From Actinobacillus capsulatus DSM 19761 (GTDB taxonomy: Bacteria > Pseudomonadota > Gammaproteobacteria > Enterobacterales > Pasteurellaceae), in assembly GCF_000374285.1 (NCBI RefSeq), contig NZ_KB893930.1, positions 206,550 to 270,549 of the forward strand: DNA of 64,000 bases. Reading direction: 5' to 3'. Both the position numbers and the translations under genes were made by a program. A model generated the notes under the pieces. The model was not told the DNA's origin. It ran no database searches and saw nothing but the letters and a program-made list of their open reading frames with translations. Shown here one piece after another: positions 28,591 to 37,674 of this stretch (position 1 is its first letter; every line of letters begins with the position of its first letter).

Positions 28591-28779
28591 CTATAAGTAA
28601 AAAGTTTTAAAAATTTGACCGCTTGTATAAGTGAAAGAACTTATTCGGGATCGTGGATAAAGGAAATGTGGAATTGCAAGGCGAGAATGCTTTGAAAAGA
28701 ATTGCATTGCGATAGCAAAGGTGCTTGCTATCTTATGTGTTATACCTAATGAAGGTATAAAAAGGGTAGGATTTAACAT
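28591..28779 (-). CDS. Possible small leader ORF upstream of arcB
   Basis: 62 codons starting at an ATG with TAGGAG 5-9 nt upstream and ending 19 nt before arcB. It encodes a peptide beginning [12 protein letters not shown], with no recognised family. Two inverted repeats lie within it: TATACCT/AGGTATA at 28741-28759 and GATAGCAA/TTGCTATC at 28711-28732. That suggests a leader that could couple or attenuate translation. It may be a chance ORF. Confidence 0.35.
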   Translation of the reverse strand: MLNPTLFIPSLGITHKIASTFAIAMQFFSKHSRLAIPHFLYPRSRISSFTYTSGQIFKTFYL

Positions 28780-28861
28780 TTTTACTCCTAAAAATTTATG
28801 GGGTTGGTACTTGAGAGTCGCCATTAACCTTTCTTGTAGAAGTAGGCACGCAATTCTAGCA

Positions 28862-28877
28862 AAGCAAACGTTTGCTA
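28862..28877 (-). promoter_or_regulatory. PurR-like palindrome upstream of arcB
   Basis: AAGCAAACGTTTGCTA has a perfect 12-bp core (GCAAACGTTTGC) that fits the purine-repressor consensus. Binding by PurR would connect carbamoyl-phosphate metabolism to nucleotide supply; motif evidence only. Confidence 0.4.
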
Positions 28878-28931
28878 TCAAGTTGTTAATTAAATGACAA
28901 AAGCTTGGCCTGATTAGTTATGTATTTATTT

Positions 28932-28945
28932 TGCATTTTTATTCA
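28932..28945 (-). promoter_or_regulatory. Possible ArgR box
   Basis: TGCATTTTTATTCA differs from the ARG-box core (TGAATWWWWATTCA) at one position. A weaker related sequence overlaps to the left. It lies about 370 bp before arcB. Confidence 0.3.
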
Positions 28946-29084
28946 CTTTAATGCAAGGCGTTTTTATAAAGAAAATAAAAATTTATGAAGATTAAGGAGA
29001 GAACAAGCGGTCTGTTTTCAAGATTCTTTTGCAAAAAAGAGCGGTATTATGTAGCAGTTGCACAAACTTGTTGATAAATGAAAC

Positions 29085-29163
29085 GTAGGGGCGAACCGAT
29101 GTGTTCGCCCAAAAAAACAATGAGATTTGTATATCACGGGCGGACACATCGGTCCGCCCCTAC
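29085..29163. repeat. REP-like inverted pair (GTAGGGGCG family)
   Basis: Two 26-bp copies (29085-29110 and 29138-29163) face each other across 27 nt. Each copy is itself a hairpin: GGGCGAAC/GTTCGCCC on the left and GGGCGGAC/GTCCGCCC on the right. The differing stem bases change together, so pairing is kept. Confidence 0.75.
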
Positions 29164-29225
29164 AAATTGATGTGTGCATTTGCTACATAATACCGAAAAA
29201 GAGAGGAAATTTAATCGCTTGTTAT

Positions 29226-29399
29226 TTAATGAGATCGCTTAAATAAGCGTTTTAAAGCAAGTAAAGGAAGGGAAACCGGCCAGCTGATTGCCAGTAACAA
29301 ACTATGCAATACCGCTTTGAGAAAGCCTTTACGGGCAAATGAAGAGGCAAGGCAGACTAAAAAACAAAGCGGAATAAGCAGCAGATAAATCTCAATCAT
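29226..29399 (-). CDS. Small membrane protein resembling GhoT/OrtT toxins
   Basis: 57 residues, start ATG at 29399 with TTAGGAGTTACTT upstream. Two predicted membrane segments flank a basic turn: IEIYLLLIPLCFLVCLASS, then ARKGF, then LLLAISWPVSLPLLAL. Length, two-helix layout and the WPxSLP motif in the second helix recall the GhoT/OrtT family (57 residues in E. coli, with ITWPMSLPVALL), whose members damage the membrane. Similarity is short and judged by eye. No GhoS-like antitoxin gene is visible beside it. It could be an unrelated small membrane protein. Confidence 0.5.
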   Translation of the reverse strand: MIEIYLLLIPLCFLVCLASSFARKGFLKAVLHSLLLAISWPVSLPLLALKRLFKRSH

Positions 29400-29461
29400 A
29401 AGTAACTCCTAAAAAATAAAAGCTGTTGATATTGACCAACAGCTTTTATTTTAGCGCATAA

Positions 29462-30178
29462 CTAGTAGCTTGAGTTAATTAAAACTTCTTCACCATAGCC
29501 GCCAGCTTGTGGGTGAGGAACATAAGTTGAGTTTGCCGCACGTAATATACGGATGCCTCGAATGCTGGTTTCTTTTGCCGCTAAAATATCATCATCACTG
29601 TAGCCATAGTGAAGTTGTACTTTATGTTTAATGATCGCAGCCGTTTTGCCTTGTTTATATTCGGATTTTTGTCCTCCGGTAAAATTTACCGGTTGCATAT
29701 TTTTAATACCAAGTGCTTTCGCCAAGATTGGAGTCACTTGATCATCTTTACCGGCAGTACGACCGGTAATCAAGAATATCTGGTCACCACGGGCTTGGTG
29801 CATTTCAATTAATGCTTTAGCAGACAGCTTTGGAATGGAATATTTATCACAGCTGGCATCAATTTCATCCCAAAAGTTTTGGTTTTTTAGGTTGCTGTGG
29901 TCATTTGGCGAATATTTTTGTTGACAGTAGTAAAAACAGCCGCTGGTTGCTGCAACCGTATCATCAATGTCAAAGCTTACGTTCATTGGTGGTGTATCTT
30001 TTAAACTTGCTTTGATTTGTGCAATTAAAATCCAATGGATTGGCGCGTGTTGTTCCGCTTGACGAACGGTAAAACCAGCTTGGGTATAAGGATTTTTTTA
30101 CCTGATGCGTGGCTAGGGACGATAAGGCTTGCAATTGCCGTAACGGCGATAGATTTAATGGTCGATCTAATATGTCAT
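29462..30178 (-). pseudogene. aphA: AphA, class B acid phosphatase, frameshifted
   Basis: The 3' part encodes most of the mature HAD-type enzyme: catalytic FDIDDTV, FLITGRTAGK, and YGYSDDDILAAKE with a RGIRILRAANSTY end, matching periplasmic AphA. Upstream in another frame lies a signal peptide (IAVTAIASLIVPSHASG). The two are split at an A7 tract (30093-30099, T7 on the + strand) that follows it. Beyond the tract, YTQAGFTVRQAEQHAPIHW continues in the mature frame. The ATG with AGGATG context at 30178 is also out of frame with the signal peptide. Two lesions make a functional product unlikely, although tract length change could fix one of them. Confidence 0.82.
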
Positions 30179-30552
30179 CCTTTTAAATTGTTATATAAAG
30201 TTATAAACATAATAAATAAAGGTCAGAGACTTTAACAAATGAGTATGAGACTCTTTTTTAGTACTAAAATCCTCTAAATAAAATAGATAATAATTTATTT
30301 TAGTGTGTAAATAGATCATCAATTTAACACTATATTTTTAGTGTTTTTATTCTATGTAATATCGGTTATTGTACACTTGAATCATCAGCAAGATTTCTGT
30401 TTGGTGTGCTGAGAGTCTTTATTTATGTTTGTGCAAAATTTAGGGAAAATACCACTAAAGTGTTACACTGTTTTGATCAAATGCAAAGAATCACGGTATG
30501 AGCTCAAGTAAACTTGCAACCAGTGATTATTTATTATTTTTTTGGAGTTTAT
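30179..30552. other. Gene-free region upstream of dcuB
   Basis: 374 bp of AT-rich sequence with no convincing gene. It presumably carries the promoters of aphA (minus) and dcuB (plus). A possible FNR site is at 30473-30486. Confidence 0.5.
30473..30486 (+). promoter_or_regulatory. Possible FNR site of dcuB
   Basis: TTGATCAAATGCAA has a perfect left half (TTGAT) of the FNR box and a weak right half, 67 bp before the dcuB start. Anaerobic control is expected for this gene in relatives. Confidence 0.35.
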
Positions 30553-31887
30553 ATGCTTTATGCAGAATTTTTGTTGCTACTCGCATTTTTATATGTAGGT
30601 AGCCGTTTTGGCGGTGTTGGTTTAGGTGTGGTTTCTGGGATAGGCTTATTCATTGAGGTCTTCGTTTTACAAATGCCATTGTCTGAGCCACCGATCAGTG
30701 TAATGTTAGTTATTCTTGCCGTAGTGGCTTGTGCTTCTGTGCTTGAAGCTGCCGGTGGTTTAAAATTTATGTTACAAGTGGCGGAAAGAATTTTACGTGC
30801 GAATCCGAAACGTATCACAATTCTTGGTCCTATCGTAACCTATACAATGACGTTAATGCTTGGTACCGGTCACTCGGTTTATTCTATTATGCCGATCATT
30901 GCCGATATTGCTGTGAAGAATGATATTCGTCCTGAGCGCCCGATGGCGAGTGCTTCTGTGGCATCACAACTTGGTTTAACCGGTAGTCCGGTTTCTGCAG
31001 TTGTTGCATATTATTTAACCGAATTGGTCAATGTGCCGGGGTCAGAACATATCACTTTATTACAAATTTTAGCTATTACTATTCCGGCAACGTTTCTTGG
31101 CGTAGTGGCAATGTCTCTTTATAGCTTACGTCGCGGTAAAGAATTAAAAGATGATCCTGAATATCAACGTCGTTTACAAGATCCTGAATTCTGTAAACGT
31201 ATTGAAGAAACCAGCAGCACAACTTTAAATGAACAATTACCGCAATCAGCAAAAAATGCTGTTTATCTGTTCTTACTTGCGATTGTAACAATCGTGGTTA
31301 TTGCAATGTTCCCATCATTGAAACCAACGCTTGCTGCTTCAGGTAAAGTTGCTCCGATGGATAAAATCATCCAAATGATTATGTTAGCATTCGGTGGTTT
31401 AATTTTAGTATTGGCTAAAACTGATGTGAAAAAAATCTCGAATACAGTGGTATTTAAATCAGGTATGGTGGCAACCATTGCAATTTTTGGTATTGCGTGG
31501 ATGAGTGATACTTACTTCAATTATGCAATGCCTTCATTTAAAGCGGGTATTACCGAAATGGTTAAAGCACAACCTTGGACCTTCGCATTTGCCTTATTTG
31601 CGGTATCTGTGGTAGTAAACAGCCAAGCGGTAACTGCGAAAATGTTATTACCGGTGGGTATTGCGATCGGTTTACCAGCAGATTTATTAATCGGTTTAAT
31701 GCCGGCAACTTATGCGTACTTCTTCATCCCTAACTATCCGTCTGATATTGCAACGGTGAGCTTTGATATGACGGGTACGACAAAAATTGGTAAGTACTAT
31801 TTTAACCACAGCTTTATGGTACCGGGCTTAATTGGGGTAATCACAGCCTGTTTAATCGGTCTATCTTTAGCAGAAATTCTAATCTAA
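30553..31887 (+). CDS. dcuB: DcuB-type anaerobic C4-dicarboxylate transporter
   Basis: 444 residues of inner-membrane transporter with about ten or more hydrophobic segments. Dcu-family stretches include VLEAAGGLKFMLQVAERIL, LGTGHSVYSIMPIIADIA, and SQLGLTGSPVSAVVAYYL. It exchanges fumarate, malate or aspartate for succinate during fumarate respiration. The ATG at 30553 follows TTTGGAGTTTAT. An earlier in-frame start at 30514 would put a non-family extension before the first membrane helix. Confidence 0.92.
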   Translation: MLYAEFLLLLAFLYVGSRFGGVGLGVVSGIGLFIEVFVLQMPLSEPPISVMLVILAVVACASVLEAAGGLKFMLQVAERILRANPKRITILGPIVTYTMTLMLGTGHSVYSIMPIIADIAVKNDIRPERPMASASVASQLGLTGSPVSAVVAYYLTELVNVPGSEHITLLQILAITIPATFLGVVAMSLYSLRRGKELKDDPEYQRRLQDPEFCKRIEETSSTTLNEQLPQSAKNAVYLFLLAIVTIVVIAMFPSLKPTLAASGKVAPMDKIIQMIMLAFGGLILVLAKTDVKKISNTVVFKSGMVATIAIFGIAWMSDTYFNYAMPSFKAGITEMVKAQPWTFAFALFAVSVVVNSQAVTAKMLLPVGIAIGLPADLLIGLMPATYAYFFIPNYPSDIATVSFDMTGTTKIGKYYFNHSFMVPGLIGVITACLIGLSLAEILI

Positions 31888-31912
31888 TGACTCTTGTCTA
31901 AGAACGAATGAT

Positions 31913-31964
31913 CAAGCGGTCGATTTTTGTAAAAAATTTGCAAAAGTCGACCGCTTGCTTTTTT
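31913..31964 (+). terminator. dcuB terminator built from inverted uptake signals
   Basis: CAAGCGGTCGA pairs exactly with TCGACCGCTTG across 23 nt and is followed by CTTTTTT. Confidence 0.85.
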
Positions 31965-32040
31965 CTACTTATCTTTACCAAACAAAACATTAAAACAGCT
32001 TGCCCGATGAACAACTAACCGATAAAATTCTGATCTTTTA

Positions 32041-32066
32041 GTGGGAAAAAGTGGGAGATTGTGGAT
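32041..32066 (+). promoter_or_regulatory. MraZ-type operator upstream of the dcw cluster
   Basis: Three direct repeats GTGGGA, GTGGGA, GTGGAT begin exactly 10 bp apart (32041, 32051, 32061), 54 bp before the mraZ ATG. This is the array that MraZ binds in other bacteria to control its own operon. Confidence 0.8.
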
Positions 32067-32119
32067 TTTCTGAATCCGGATCTCGCCAAATATAGTAATT
32101 TTTAGTGGCAGGACAGAAA

Positions 32120-32578
32120 ATGTTTCGTGGCGCAACTTCAATTAGTATCGATAGCAAAGGGCGGGTAGCAATTCCTACTCGTTATCGTGTGGAATTGCGT
32201 GAAAAACACAAGGGAATTTTGGTTTGTACCGTCGATATTCGCCAGCCGTGTTTATTACTTTATCCGTTACACGAATGGGAAGTGGTGGAACAAAAATTAC
32301 TTGCACTTTCTAATTTTGATCCGATGCAGCGCCGTATTCAGCGAGTGATGCAAGGCTTTGCGACCGAATGTGAAATGGATGCCGCGGGTAGAATTTTACT
32401 TAGTCCCACACTAAGACAGCACGCACAGCTTGAGCAACAAATTATGTTGGTCGGGCAATTAAATAAATTTGAAATTTGGCAAGATAAACAGTGGCAATCA
32501 CAAATTGCGGAAGATCTTGCATTGGGCTGTTCGGCGGAGATGCTGAATTGCGAAGCCTTAAAAAACCTTTCTTTATAA
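32120..32578 (+). CDS. mraZ: MraZ, dcw operon transcription regulator
   Basis: 152 residues with two AbrB/MraZ-type DNA-binding repeats: [22 protein letters not shown] at the start and [16 protein letters not shown] in the second half. The ATG at 32120 (AGGACAGAAA upstream) gives the standard length. A GTG 15 bp earlier would add five non-family residues. First gene of the division and cell-wall cluster. Confidence 0.95.
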   Translation: MFRGATSISIDSKGRVAIPTRYRVELREKHKGILVCTVDIRQPCLLLYPLHEWEVVEQKLLALSNFDPMQRRIQRVMQGFATECEMDAAGRILLSPTLRQHAQLEQQIMLVGQLNKFEIWQDKQWQSQIAEDLALGCSAEMLNCEALKNLSL

Positions 32579-32603
32579 GATAAATAAGTGAGTTGGAAAA
32601 ATA

Positions 32604-33545
32604 ATGAACGATACAGTCCATAAGCATATTACCGTATTGCTACATGAAGCCGTTGATGGTTTGGCGATTAAGCCGAACGGTGTTTATATTGACGGTACTT
32701 TTGGACGGGGTGGTCATTCTCGACTCATTCTCTCAAAACTTTCCGAACAAGGTCGCTTAATTGCAACAGATCGTGACCCTCGTGCAATTGCTGAAGCGAA
32801 TACGATTAACGATGCTCGTTTTCAAATTATCCATACCGCTTTCTCTGCGATTCCCGAAGTGTGCGAACAATTAGGCTTAACCGGTAAAATTGACGGTATC
32901 TTGCTTGATCTCGGTGTTTCTTCTCCGCAGCTTGATGATGCAGAACGTGGCTTTAGCTTTATGCGTGACGGACCTCTAGATATGCGTATGGATACGACTA
33001 AAGGTCTATCTGCCGCCGAATGGCTGGCACAAGTTTCGGTGGACGATTTGGCATGGGTGTTAAAAACCTTTGGCGAAGAACGCTTTGCGAAACGCATTGC
33101 ACAAGCGGTCGTTTCTTATAATAAATCTGCAACAGACAAGATTTCTCGCACACTTCAATTAGCGCAGATTATTGCTGATGCCGTTCCTTTCAAAGATAAG
33201 CATAAACATCCGGCAACCCGTTCGTTTCAGGCAATCCGTATCTTTATTAACAGCGAGTTGGATGAATTAGAGAAAGCATTACAATCAGCCTTAAGCGTAT
33301 TGGCACCAGAAGGTCGTTTATCAATTATTAGTTTCCATTCATTAGAAGATCGAATGGTTAAACAATTTATGAAGAAAAACAGTAAAGGTATGGATGTGCC
33401 GAAAGGCCTACCTATTTTGGAATCGGAATTAAATAAAAATATTCCGTTAAAAAACATTGGTAAAGCGATTATGCCGAGTGAGGCGGAAATCGAAGCAAAC
33501 CCTCGCTCACGTAGTGCCGTATTACGTATTGCGGAAAAAAGATAG
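32604..33545 (+). CDS. rsmH: RsmH, 16S rRNA (cytosine-1402-N4)-methyltransferase
   Basis: 313 residues. The SAM-binding motif [16 protein letters not shown] is near the N-terminus. [19 protein letters not shown] is characteristic of RsmH/MraW, and the C-terminal end [15 protein letters not shown] is conserved. Second gene of dcw. Confidence 0.97.
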   Translation: MNDTVHKHITVLLHEAVDGLAIKPNGVYIDGTFGRGGHSRLILSKLSEQGRLIATDRDPRAIAEANTINDARFQIIHTAFSAIPEVCEQLGLTGKIDGILLDLGVSSPQLDDAERGFSFMRDGPLDMRMDTTKGLSAAEWLAQVSVDDLAWVLKTFGEERFAKRIAQAVVSYNKSATDKISRTLQLAQIIADAVPFKDKHKHPATRSFQAIRIFINSELDELEKALQSALSVLAPEGRLSIISFHSLEDRMVKQFMKKNSKGMDVPKGLPILESELNKNIPLKNIGKAIMPSEAEIEANPRSRSAVLRIAEKR

Positions 33546-33557
33546 AGGAGTTAACGA

Positions 33558-33872
33558 ATGGCAAGTAATGAACGTTATCCGCTCCATCAAATTATTTTAG
33601 ATGATTTAACCGGACACAATAAAGTTGCATTGATTCTACTGATAGCAACGGTGTTAACCGCAATTGGCACTATTTGGATTACTCACCAAACTCGTTTGCT
33701 TACCGCAGAGCAAGGAAAATTAGTTCAGCAAAATCGTAAGTTGGAAAGCCAGTATATTCACTTACAGCTGGAAGAAAACGCAAAAAGCCAGAAATCTCGT
33801 GTTGAAGCGGCAGCAGCCAGCTTCGGTTTACAACAGATTAAAAAAGAGCAAGAAGTTATTTTGGTTGAATAA
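33558..33872 (+). CDS. ftsL: FtsL, cell division protein
   Basis: 104-residue bitopic protein. A short cytoplasmic N-terminus precedes one membrane helix (VALILLIATVLTAIGTIWI). A periplasmic leucine-zipper-like coiled coil follows (KLVQQNRKLESQYIHLQLEE). It forms the FtsQLB subcomplex. Weak primary similarity, but size, topology and place between rsmH and ftsI are decisive. Confidence 0.93.
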   Translation: MASNERYPLHQIILDDLTGHNKVALILLIATVLTAIGTIWITHQTRLLTAEQGKLVQQNRKLESQYIHLQLEENAKSQKSRVEAAAASFGLQQIKKEQEVILVE

Positions 33873-33875
33873 ATA

Positions 33876-35936
33876 ATGGCAAAGTCAGTTAAATTAAAGC
33901 GTAAACCCGCAGCCTCAGAGCCGAATATAGAGGCAAAAAAACAAGCCAGCACTAAAAATGAACCGAGTTATCTCCCGATTCGTTTTGGTGTTGTCGGTCT
34001 TTTCATACTTGTGATGGCGGGAATGCTAATTGCTAAAGCTGCGCATATTCAGTTATTTGATTCTGAACGCCTTATCAATGAAGCGAATAATCGCTCACTC
34101 CGTACTAAAGAGCTTCCGTTTACCCGTGGTCGAATTTTAGATCGTGACGGACGTTTCTTATCTATCAGTGTACCGATGTACTCTCTTACTTTAGATCCCC
34201 GTGAATATTTTGACAGCAAACTCAGACGCTCATCAGAACGTTGGAAATTGCTGGCAATGGAAATGGGCAGTTCAAAAAGTAAAATTGAGAAAAGTGTTAG
34301 CGATTTTATTGAGAAGAAAAACAAGTCCAAAGAAAAAGTGGAATTTGATCCACGCTCGATTTTGAATACTAAAAGCGAGAACTATTGGACGTTGCTGGCG
34401 CAATCAACCGGCTTAGACTACAACAGTTTGATTAGCACCGTACGCAATAATCCGCATTCACAGTTTGTTGCGCAGGAGATTGCGGCGGCGCAATTGGATC
34501 GTTCAAAAATGGAAGCGATCGCCAAAGCAATTGGGGAAAAATATAACGATTTAATGAATCGTTTGTATAAAGCTTCTCGTCAGCGTTTTATCTATATTGC
34601 ACGCCATGAATCCGAGAGTATTGCTAATTATGCGCAGGAACTGAAAATTGACGGAATGGTGTTAAAAGCCGAATCACGCCGTTTTTATCCGTTGGCAGAA
34701 GAAGCTTCGCAATTAATCGGCTTTACCGATGTTGATGACGTACATGGTACGGAAGGTTTAGAGCGTAGCTTTGACTCTCTACTGATTGGCAAAAACGGTC
34801 GTCAAGTGATTCGTAAAGATGCACGTGGTAATGTGATTGAAAATATTCGAGATGAAAAACAGTATGATCCGCAAGACGTCATGTTGAGTATTGATGAAGA
34901 ATTACAATCCGAAGTATATAAGAAGATCAAAGAAGCGGTGATTGCCAATAATGCCGAATCAGGTACGGCAGTATTAGTTGACGTACAAACCGGTGAAATT
35001 TTAGCGATGGCAAATGCGCCTTCGTTTAACCCGAACAAACGAAATAGCTTTAAACCGGAATTAATGCGTAACCGAGCGATTACCGATACTTTTGAACCGG
35101 GTTCAACGGTTAAACCGTTGGTAGTATTAACCGCATTACAAAACGGCGCGACTTATCGTGATGAAGTGATTAATACTCGTCCATTTGTGGTCAATGGTCA
35201 TACGATTAAAGACGTTGCACCGCGTGAGAGTTTATCGCTAACCGGTATTTTACAAAAATCTAGTAATATCGGGGTGAGTCGTTTGGCATTACGTATGCCG
35301 TCTACCGCATTAGTCGATACTTATAGTAAAGTCGGTTTTGGTAAAGATACCGGTTTAGGTTTAGGTGAGCAAAAGGGAACAAACGGTGATCGTAAGCGTT
35401 GGTCTGATATTGAGCGTGCAACCATGGCATACGGCTACGGTTTAAATGTCACGCCATTACAGTTAGCCCGAGCTTATGCTACCTTAGGAAGCTTCGGCAT
35501 TTATCGTCCGCTTTCAATTACTAAAGTTGACCCACCGGTTATTGGTGAGCGTGTATTACCTGAAAAAATCACCCGAGATGTGGTGCATATGATGGAGAGT
35601 GTTGCCCAAAAAGGCGAGGGTGGTCAGAAAGCAGCGGTTGATGGTTATCGTGTGGCGGTCAAAACCGGTACAGCACGTAAACTTGAAAAAGGGCAGTACG
35701 TAGAAAAATATATTGCCTATACCGCAGGTGTTGCGCCGGCAAGTGATCCTCGCTTTGCATTAGTGGTGTTAATTAACGAGCCGAAAGCCGGTGCTTATTA
35801 TGGTGGCTCGGTTTCAGCACCGCTATTCTCAAGCATTATGGGCTACACCTTGAAAGCAAGAAATATCAAACCGGATAATCTCACTGATACGGAAAATGCC
35901 GTACGTGAAATTAAATCAGAACAAAAAGTAAATTAG
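33876..35936 (+). CDS. ftsI: FtsI (PBP3), septal peptidoglycan transpeptidase, long form
   Basis: 686 residues, versus about 590-610 in close families. One membrane helix near residues 30-50 and a dimerisation domain ([14 protein letters not shown]) come first. The transpeptidase domain has the active Ser in [10 protein letters not shown], the [10 protein letters not shown] motif, and VKTGTARK. The extra length lies mainly at about residues 120-210: a charged, lysine-rich stretch ([18 protein letters not shown]) followed by an insert ending near [11 protein letters not shown]. It cross-links septal wall with FtsW, encoded downstream. Confidence 0.95.
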   Translation: MAKSVKLKRKPAASEPNIEAKKQASTKNEPSYLPIRFGVVGLFILVMAGMLIAKAAHIQLFDSERLINEANNRSLRTKELPFTRGRILDRDGRFLSISVPMYSLTLDPREYFDSKLRRSSERWKLLAMEMGSSKSKIEKSVSDFIEKKNKSKEKVEFDPRSILNTKSENYWTLLAQSTGLDYNSLISTVRNNPHSQFVAQEIAAAQLDRSKMEAIAKAIGEKYNDLMNRLYKASRQRFIYIARHESESIANYAQELKIDGMVLKAESRRFYPLAEEASQLIGFTDVDDVHGTEGLERSFDSLLIGKNGRQVIRKDARGNVIENIRDEKQYDPQDVMLSIDEELQSEVYKKIKEAVIANNAESGTAVLVDVQTGEILAMANAPSFNPNKRNSFKPELMRNRAITDTFEPGSTVKPLVVLTALQNGATYRDEVINTRPFVVNGHTIKDVAPRESLSLTGILQKSSNIGVSRLALRMPSTALVDTYSKVGFGKDTGLGLGEQKGTNGDRKRWSDIERATMAYGYGLNVTPLQLARAYATLGSFGIYRPLSITKVDPPVIGERVLPEKITRDVVHMMESVAQKGEGGQKAAVDGYRVAVKTGTARKLEKGQYVEKYIAYTAGVAPASDPRFALVVLINEPKAGAYYGGSVSAPLFSSIMGYTLKARNIKPDNLTDTENAVREIKSEQKVN

Positions 35937-35959
35937 AACAGAATAAATTAGGTAACAAT

Positions 35960-37462
35960 ATGAAACGTTTACTTCCCTTTCTTACTGAACTTGATGCTTG
36001 GGTGGCGGAGTTAAAACCGCTTAAGCAAATGACGTTAGACTCTCGCCAAGTGAATGAAGGCGATCTGTTTGTCGCGCTAAAAGGGCATCAAGTTGATGGT
36101 CGCCAATTTATCCAAAAGGCGATTGAGCAAGGTGCAGCATTAGTTTTAGCGGAAGCGGACGAAGGTCAAGATGAAATTGAGTTGGATGCGAAATTTGCAA
36201 AATATAACTTAAATCGCACCGCTTGTAAGGTAGTTTCAGTACCGAATTTAGCACGTATTTTGTCGGAAATTGCTGGCGCGTTTTATACCAATCCGTCTGA
36301 AAAACTCACTCTCGTAGGCGTAACTGGCACGAACGGCAAGACCACAAGTGCCCAATTACTTGCCCAATGGCACAACTTGTTAGGCGGAAAATCTGCGGTG
36401 ATGGGGACGATTGGTAACGGTTTATACGGCAAAGTACAAGAAGCGGCAAATACCACCGGTTCGGCAATTGAAGTACAACGCAATTTAGCCAGCTTTGTAG
36501 AAATGGGAGCTGATTTTTGTGCGATGGAAGTGTCTTCACACGGTTTGGCTCAATATCGTGCGGAAGCGTTAAGCTATGATTTAGCGGTGTTCACTAATTT
36601 AAGCCGCGATCATCTCGATTACCATAAGACGATGGAAGAATATGCACAAGCAAAATTCCGTTTGTTTAGCGAATTAAATACCAAAGCACAAGTATTAAAC
36701 GCAGATGATGAGATTGGCCGTGAATGGTTAGCAAAATTACCGAATGCGGTTGCCGTCAGTACCGATGCTCACTTTAGTAGCGACCATAAATTCGTTAAAG
36801 CGACCGATGTGAGCTTTAGCTTACAAGGTGTAAAAATTGCGTTTGAATCAAGCTGGGGAAACGGCGAACTAAATAGTCGTTTAATCGGTGCGTTTAACGT
36901 CAATAATTTGCTTACTGCATTAGCCAGCTTATTGGTGCTTGGTCACGATTTGCAAAAATTAATCGAAACCGCACCGCTTCTGCAAGGGGTTGCCGGACGT
37001 ATGGAATGTATCGTTTCGCAAAAAAATCCGCAAAATAGACCGCTTGTGTTAGTCGATTATGCCCATACGCCGGATGCGTTAGAAAAAGCCTTACAAGCGG
37101 CACGATTACATACCGAAGGTGAGCTTTACTGTATTTTCGGTTGCGGTGGCGATCGTGATGCGGGTAAGCGCCCGATGATGGCGGCGATTGCAGAAAAATT
37201 AGCGGATAAAGTGATTGCGACTGATGACAACCCGAGAACCGAAGATAATACCAAGATTATGGCAGATATTCTCAAAGGTTTCGTTCAAGTGGAGAAAGTA
37301 CAAGTGATCCACGATCGTGAACAAGCAATTAAAAGTGCGATTGAACAAGCCGGTGCAAAAGATGTCATTTTGATTGCAGGTAAAGGGCATGAGGATTACC
37401 AGATTATTGGTACGACTAAGCATCATTTTTCGGATCAGGAAACCGCAGCTAAATACCTGTGA
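35960..37462 (+). CDS. murE: MurE, UDP-MurNAc-tripeptide synthetase (meso-DAP adding)
   Basis: 500 residues. The ATP-binding loop is [15 protein letters not shown], the carbamylated-Lys region is [18 protein letters not shown], and the DNPRTE motif selects meso-diaminopimelate ([10 protein letters not shown]). Cytoplasmic wall-precursor step after MurD. The gap to murF is unusually wide (212 bp). Confidence 0.96.
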   Translation: MKRLLPFLTELDAWVAELKPLKQMTLDSRQVNEGDLFVALKGHQVDGRQFIQKAIEQGAALVLAEADEGQDEIELDAKFAKYNLNRTACKVVSVPNLARILSEIAGAFYTNPSEKLTLVGVTGTNGKTTSAQLLAQWHNLLGGKSAVMGTIGNGLYGKVQEAANTTGSAIEVQRNLASFVEMGADFCAMEVSSHGLAQYRAEALSYDLAVFTNLSRDHLDYHKTMEEYAQAKFRLFSELNTKAQVLNADDEIGREWLAKLPNAVAVSTDAHFSSDHKFVKATDVSFSLQGVKIAFESSWGNGELNSRLIGAFNVNNLLTALASLLVLGHDLQKLIETAPLLQGVAGRMECIVSQKNPQNRPLVLVDYAHTPDALEKALQAARLHTEGELYCIFGCGGDRDAGKRPMMAAIAEKLADKVIATDDNPRTEDNTKIMADILKGFVQVEKVQVIHDREQAIKSAIEQAGAKDVILIAGKGHEDYQIIGTTKHHFSDQETAAKYL

Positions 37463-37640
37463 CTTGTCACTTTCTTTGCTTCGCCAAAGAAAGTAACCAA
37501 AGAAAGGCGCCCCCAGATTTTCCTTTTTCCTCTGCTTATTGCTAACTTTTGGGACGAATTTTTCAAACTCGCTTGCAAGCAAGCTCAGACACGAAAAATT
37601 ATCCTCAAAAGTTTACGCAAACGCTTCGGAGGAAAATAGG
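37463..37640. repeat. Dispersed-type repeat in the murE-murF gap
   Basis: The sequence contains TTTCTTTGCTTCGCCAAAG, then AAAGTAACCAAAGAAAGGCG, an internally mirrored motif that I recall as a common interspersed element in Pasteurellaceae and other gammaproteobacteria. It is followed by GCTTGCAAGCAAGC and CACGAAAAATTAT. It carries no convincing gene. Its presence in a normally tight cluster is notable. Identification rests on recall, not a search. Confidence 0.55.
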
Positions 37641-37674
37641 GGAATGCAATAAATAGACTGAAGATAGATATTCA

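Larger units (their letters stand above)
28780..29225. other. Gene-free stretch upstream of arcB
   Basis: I see no convincing gene. It holds a PurR-like palindrome (28863-28876), a possible ArgR half-box region (28921-28945), uptake-signal cores near 29005, and a REP-like inverted pair (29085-29163). The arcB promoter presumably lies here. Confidence 0.5.

Noticed and set aside
28711-28759. Two short inverted repeats considered as a CRISPR-like or riboswitch element
   Set aside because: Only two unrelated hairpins, no regular spacing and no recognisable aptamer core.
37199-37582. 127-codon minus-strand ORF over the end of murE and the repeat
   Set aside because: Antisense to murE and driven by repeat sequence, a common source of false hypothetical genes.
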